DNA from: an uncultured Sulfitobacter sp.
Lineage (GTDB): Bacteria; Pseudomonadota; Alphaproteobacteria; Rhodobacterales; Rhodobacteraceae
DNA: 8,247 nt
Direction of reading: 5' to 3'
NCBI GenBank assembly: GCA_937923365.1
Contig: CALAIJ010000329.1
Span: forward strand, 1-8,247
The notes beneath the pieces are model-generated. The model saw only the letters and a program-made list of their open reading frames with translations. It did no database searches and had not been told where the DNA came from. A program made the translations under genes and the position numbers. Below are positions 7,090-8,247 of the stretch, in pieces; the first letter of the stretch is position 1; each line of letters begins with the position of its first letter.

Positions 7090-8247
7090 GTCAGGTCCTC
7101 CGGTTCGGGCAGATCGGTGGCATCCCACTCCCCCAAACGCGCCAGCTGGTCATAGTCGCCGCCAAAGCGGTCTGACTGTACGGATCGGCGTGCGGTAAAC
7201 CCCTGCGCGCGGTCCAGATAGCGGGTCAGCAGGACCTTCAGCTTGTGCAGCACTTCCTTGGGGGGCTCTTCTTCAAGAGGTGCCATGACTTCTTCGGGGT
7301 TGGTGCCTACGCCGATAAAGGTGGCCCCGGCCACATGAGGCGCGCCGATCTTTGGAAAGGCGCCTTCCTCCACCATTGCCGCTTCGATCAGCAATTGCTT
7401 GTCATAGTGCCGCTGCTCTTTCGGTTTGGGCGGCGTGCCCGTCTTGTAATCATAGATCAGGGCATCGCCCGCGTCGGAGATATCAATGCGGTCCGCATAT
7501 CCGACAAGATCAAAGCCGATGCTTGGGAAAGTCAGCTGACCCCGCGCCTCGAACGCCTCTGGTTTTGAATAGGCTTGTCGATGCGTCTCACGCGTGATGA
7601 ACCAGTCGGCAATCCGCTCAATCCGTGCATGCCACATGGTACGTGCTGCGGGCCACGGCACGTCACGCGCCAGAACGTCGGCCGTCACCTGCATCAGATG
7701 TGCCTTGGTCAGCAATGTGTCATCGCCGGTCGCATCCTTGACGAACTGCTCCATAATCCTGTGCACGACGATGCCGCGGATGGGCGCATCAGGGGATTGC
7801 ACAAGCGGGCTTAGCGGACGCAGCCGCAACGTGTGCTTGGCGTAGATGGCATAGGGATCGCGGATCAGCCGCTGGATTTCGGTGACAGACAGACGACGGG
7901 GCCGCGCTGCCACTGGCGGGCGGGGCGAGGGGCGCCTGGCGGGGGGCACTTCGGCCACCGTCTCCAGCGCTTTGGCTTGATCCAGCCAATGGTCCCCGCG
8001 CTTTTGCATCGCCTTCCAGCAAGCAGGGCCATCTGTTTGAGGCAGGCCGTTCATCAGGTTCTCCAACCGGTTAAGCCAGCGGGACGGGACCGTCTCTGCC
8101 TGATCGGACCGGATCGCGCGCGTCAGCCAAACCTCGGGCGCGGCAATCGCTTGCTGGTAGTCATGCGCGGACAGACCAATCTGGCGTTCCGGCAAAAGCA
8201 ACCCTGCCTTCTTGCGCATTTCGCGGTTCAGCCACGGATCGGGGGGC
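7086..8247 (-). CDS. addB: AddB, C-terminal part of the second helicase-nuclease subunit (partial, runs off the right edge)
   Basis: The last 386 codons are present. The frame stays open to the window end, reading PPDPWLNREM at the edge, so the methionine at 8217-8219 is internal and the true start lies outside; full-length members are roughly 1000 residues. AddB partners AddA in end resection. The visible part contains ERQIGLSAHDYQQAI, a Pro/Arg-rich linker (visible residues about 100-117), and then the RecB-type nuclease domain opening with LSVTEIQRLIRDPYAIYA. Its motifs are GIVVH (158-162), YADRID (Asp252), YDYKTG (Asp266, Lys268) and the KQL Gln at 284. Thus the second nuclease is probably active. 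The four cysteines that hold an iron-sulfur cluster around this nuclease in Bacillus AddB are not seen: the segment contains a single Cys, in the CWKAM stretch. It is upstream of addA in the same operon, with its TGA overlapping the addA ATG. Confidence 0.95.
   Translation of the reverse strand, partial: PPDPWLNREMRKKAGLLLPERQIGLSAHDYQQAIAAPEVWLTRAIRSDQAETVPSRWLNRLENLMNGLPQTDGPACWKAMQKRGDHWLDQAKALETVAEVPPARRPSPRPPVAARPRRLSVTEIQRLIRDPYAIYAKHTLRLRPLSPLVQSPDAPIRGIVVHRIMEQFVKDATGDDTLLTKAHLMQVTADVLARDVPWPAARTMWHARIERIADWFITRETHRQAYSKPEAFEARGQLTFPSIGFDLVGYADRIDISDAGDALIYDYKTGTPPKPKEQRHYDKQLLIEAAMVEEGAFPKIGAPHVAGATFIGVGTNPEEVMAPLEEEPPKEVLHKLKVLLTRYLDRAQGFTARRSVQSDRFGGDYDQLARLGEWDATDLPEPEDLT
7097..7101 (-). 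promoter_or_regulatory. Ribosome binding site that sets the addA start
   Basis: GGAGG within the last codons of addB, seven bases before the ATG at 7089. This near-perfect site together with the ATGA stop/start overlap supports the chosen addA start and translational coupling to addB. Confidence 0.8.

Noticed and set aside
8217..8219. ATG at the right end as the addB start
   Set aside because: The frame remains open upstream to the edge and reads DPWLNRE, which fits the interior of AddB; the visible protein is far shorter than the family.
1..8247. CRISPR arrays, tRNA or rRNA genes, phage or defence genes
   Set aside because: No regularly spaced repeats, cloverleaf-like sequences or recognisable phage or defence proteins were seen on reading the window.

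Overview
The window looks like chromosomal core sequence from an alphaproteobacterium, most likely a marine Rhodobacterales (Roseobacter-group) species. The evidence is moderately high GC, the gene order hslU-hslV next to trxA-addA-addB, an HslV with an alphaproteobacterial N-terminal extension, and AddA/AddB proteins of the alphaproteobacterial type. The genus cannot be fixed from the sequence alone.

Layout. At the left edge (1-57, minus strand) are the first 19 codons of a gene running out of the window, probably an MFS-type membrane transporter. Next comes a gap of about 360 bp, almost all of it a 302-bp MITE-like element (119-420). It has 31-bp imperfect terminal inverted repeats and is flanked by TA (or CTAG) direct repeats. 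It sits exactly on the stop codon of hslU. The heat-shock protease operon hslV-hslU follows on the minus strand (420-2281), with a 4-base ATGA stop/start overlap and a plausible RpoH (sigma-32)-type promoter upstream of hslV. Divergent from it is a single plus-strand gene (2387-3304) for an uncharacterised 305-residue protein with faint resemblance to capsule-polysaccharide-type glycosyltransferases. It converges on the next operon through a hairpin (3306-3333) that can serve as a two-way terminator. The rest is the minus-strand operon addB (partial)-addA-trxA, with another ATGA overlap between addB and addA and a 38-base gap before trxA.

How the genes work together. HslV (threonine peptidase) and HslU (AAA+ unfoldase) form one ATP-dependent protease that removes misfolded proteins. 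AddA and AddB form the helicase-nuclease that resects double-strand breaks for RecA-dependent recombination. Thioredoxin, the last gene of that operon, is a general disulfide reductase. All the core genes appear intact, with their catalytic motifs present.

No clear new defence or biosynthetic system is visible. The most noteworthy items are the small mobile element that regenerates the hslU stop codon, the candidate heat-shock promoter within a divergent dyad, and the unassigned gene between the two conserved operons.
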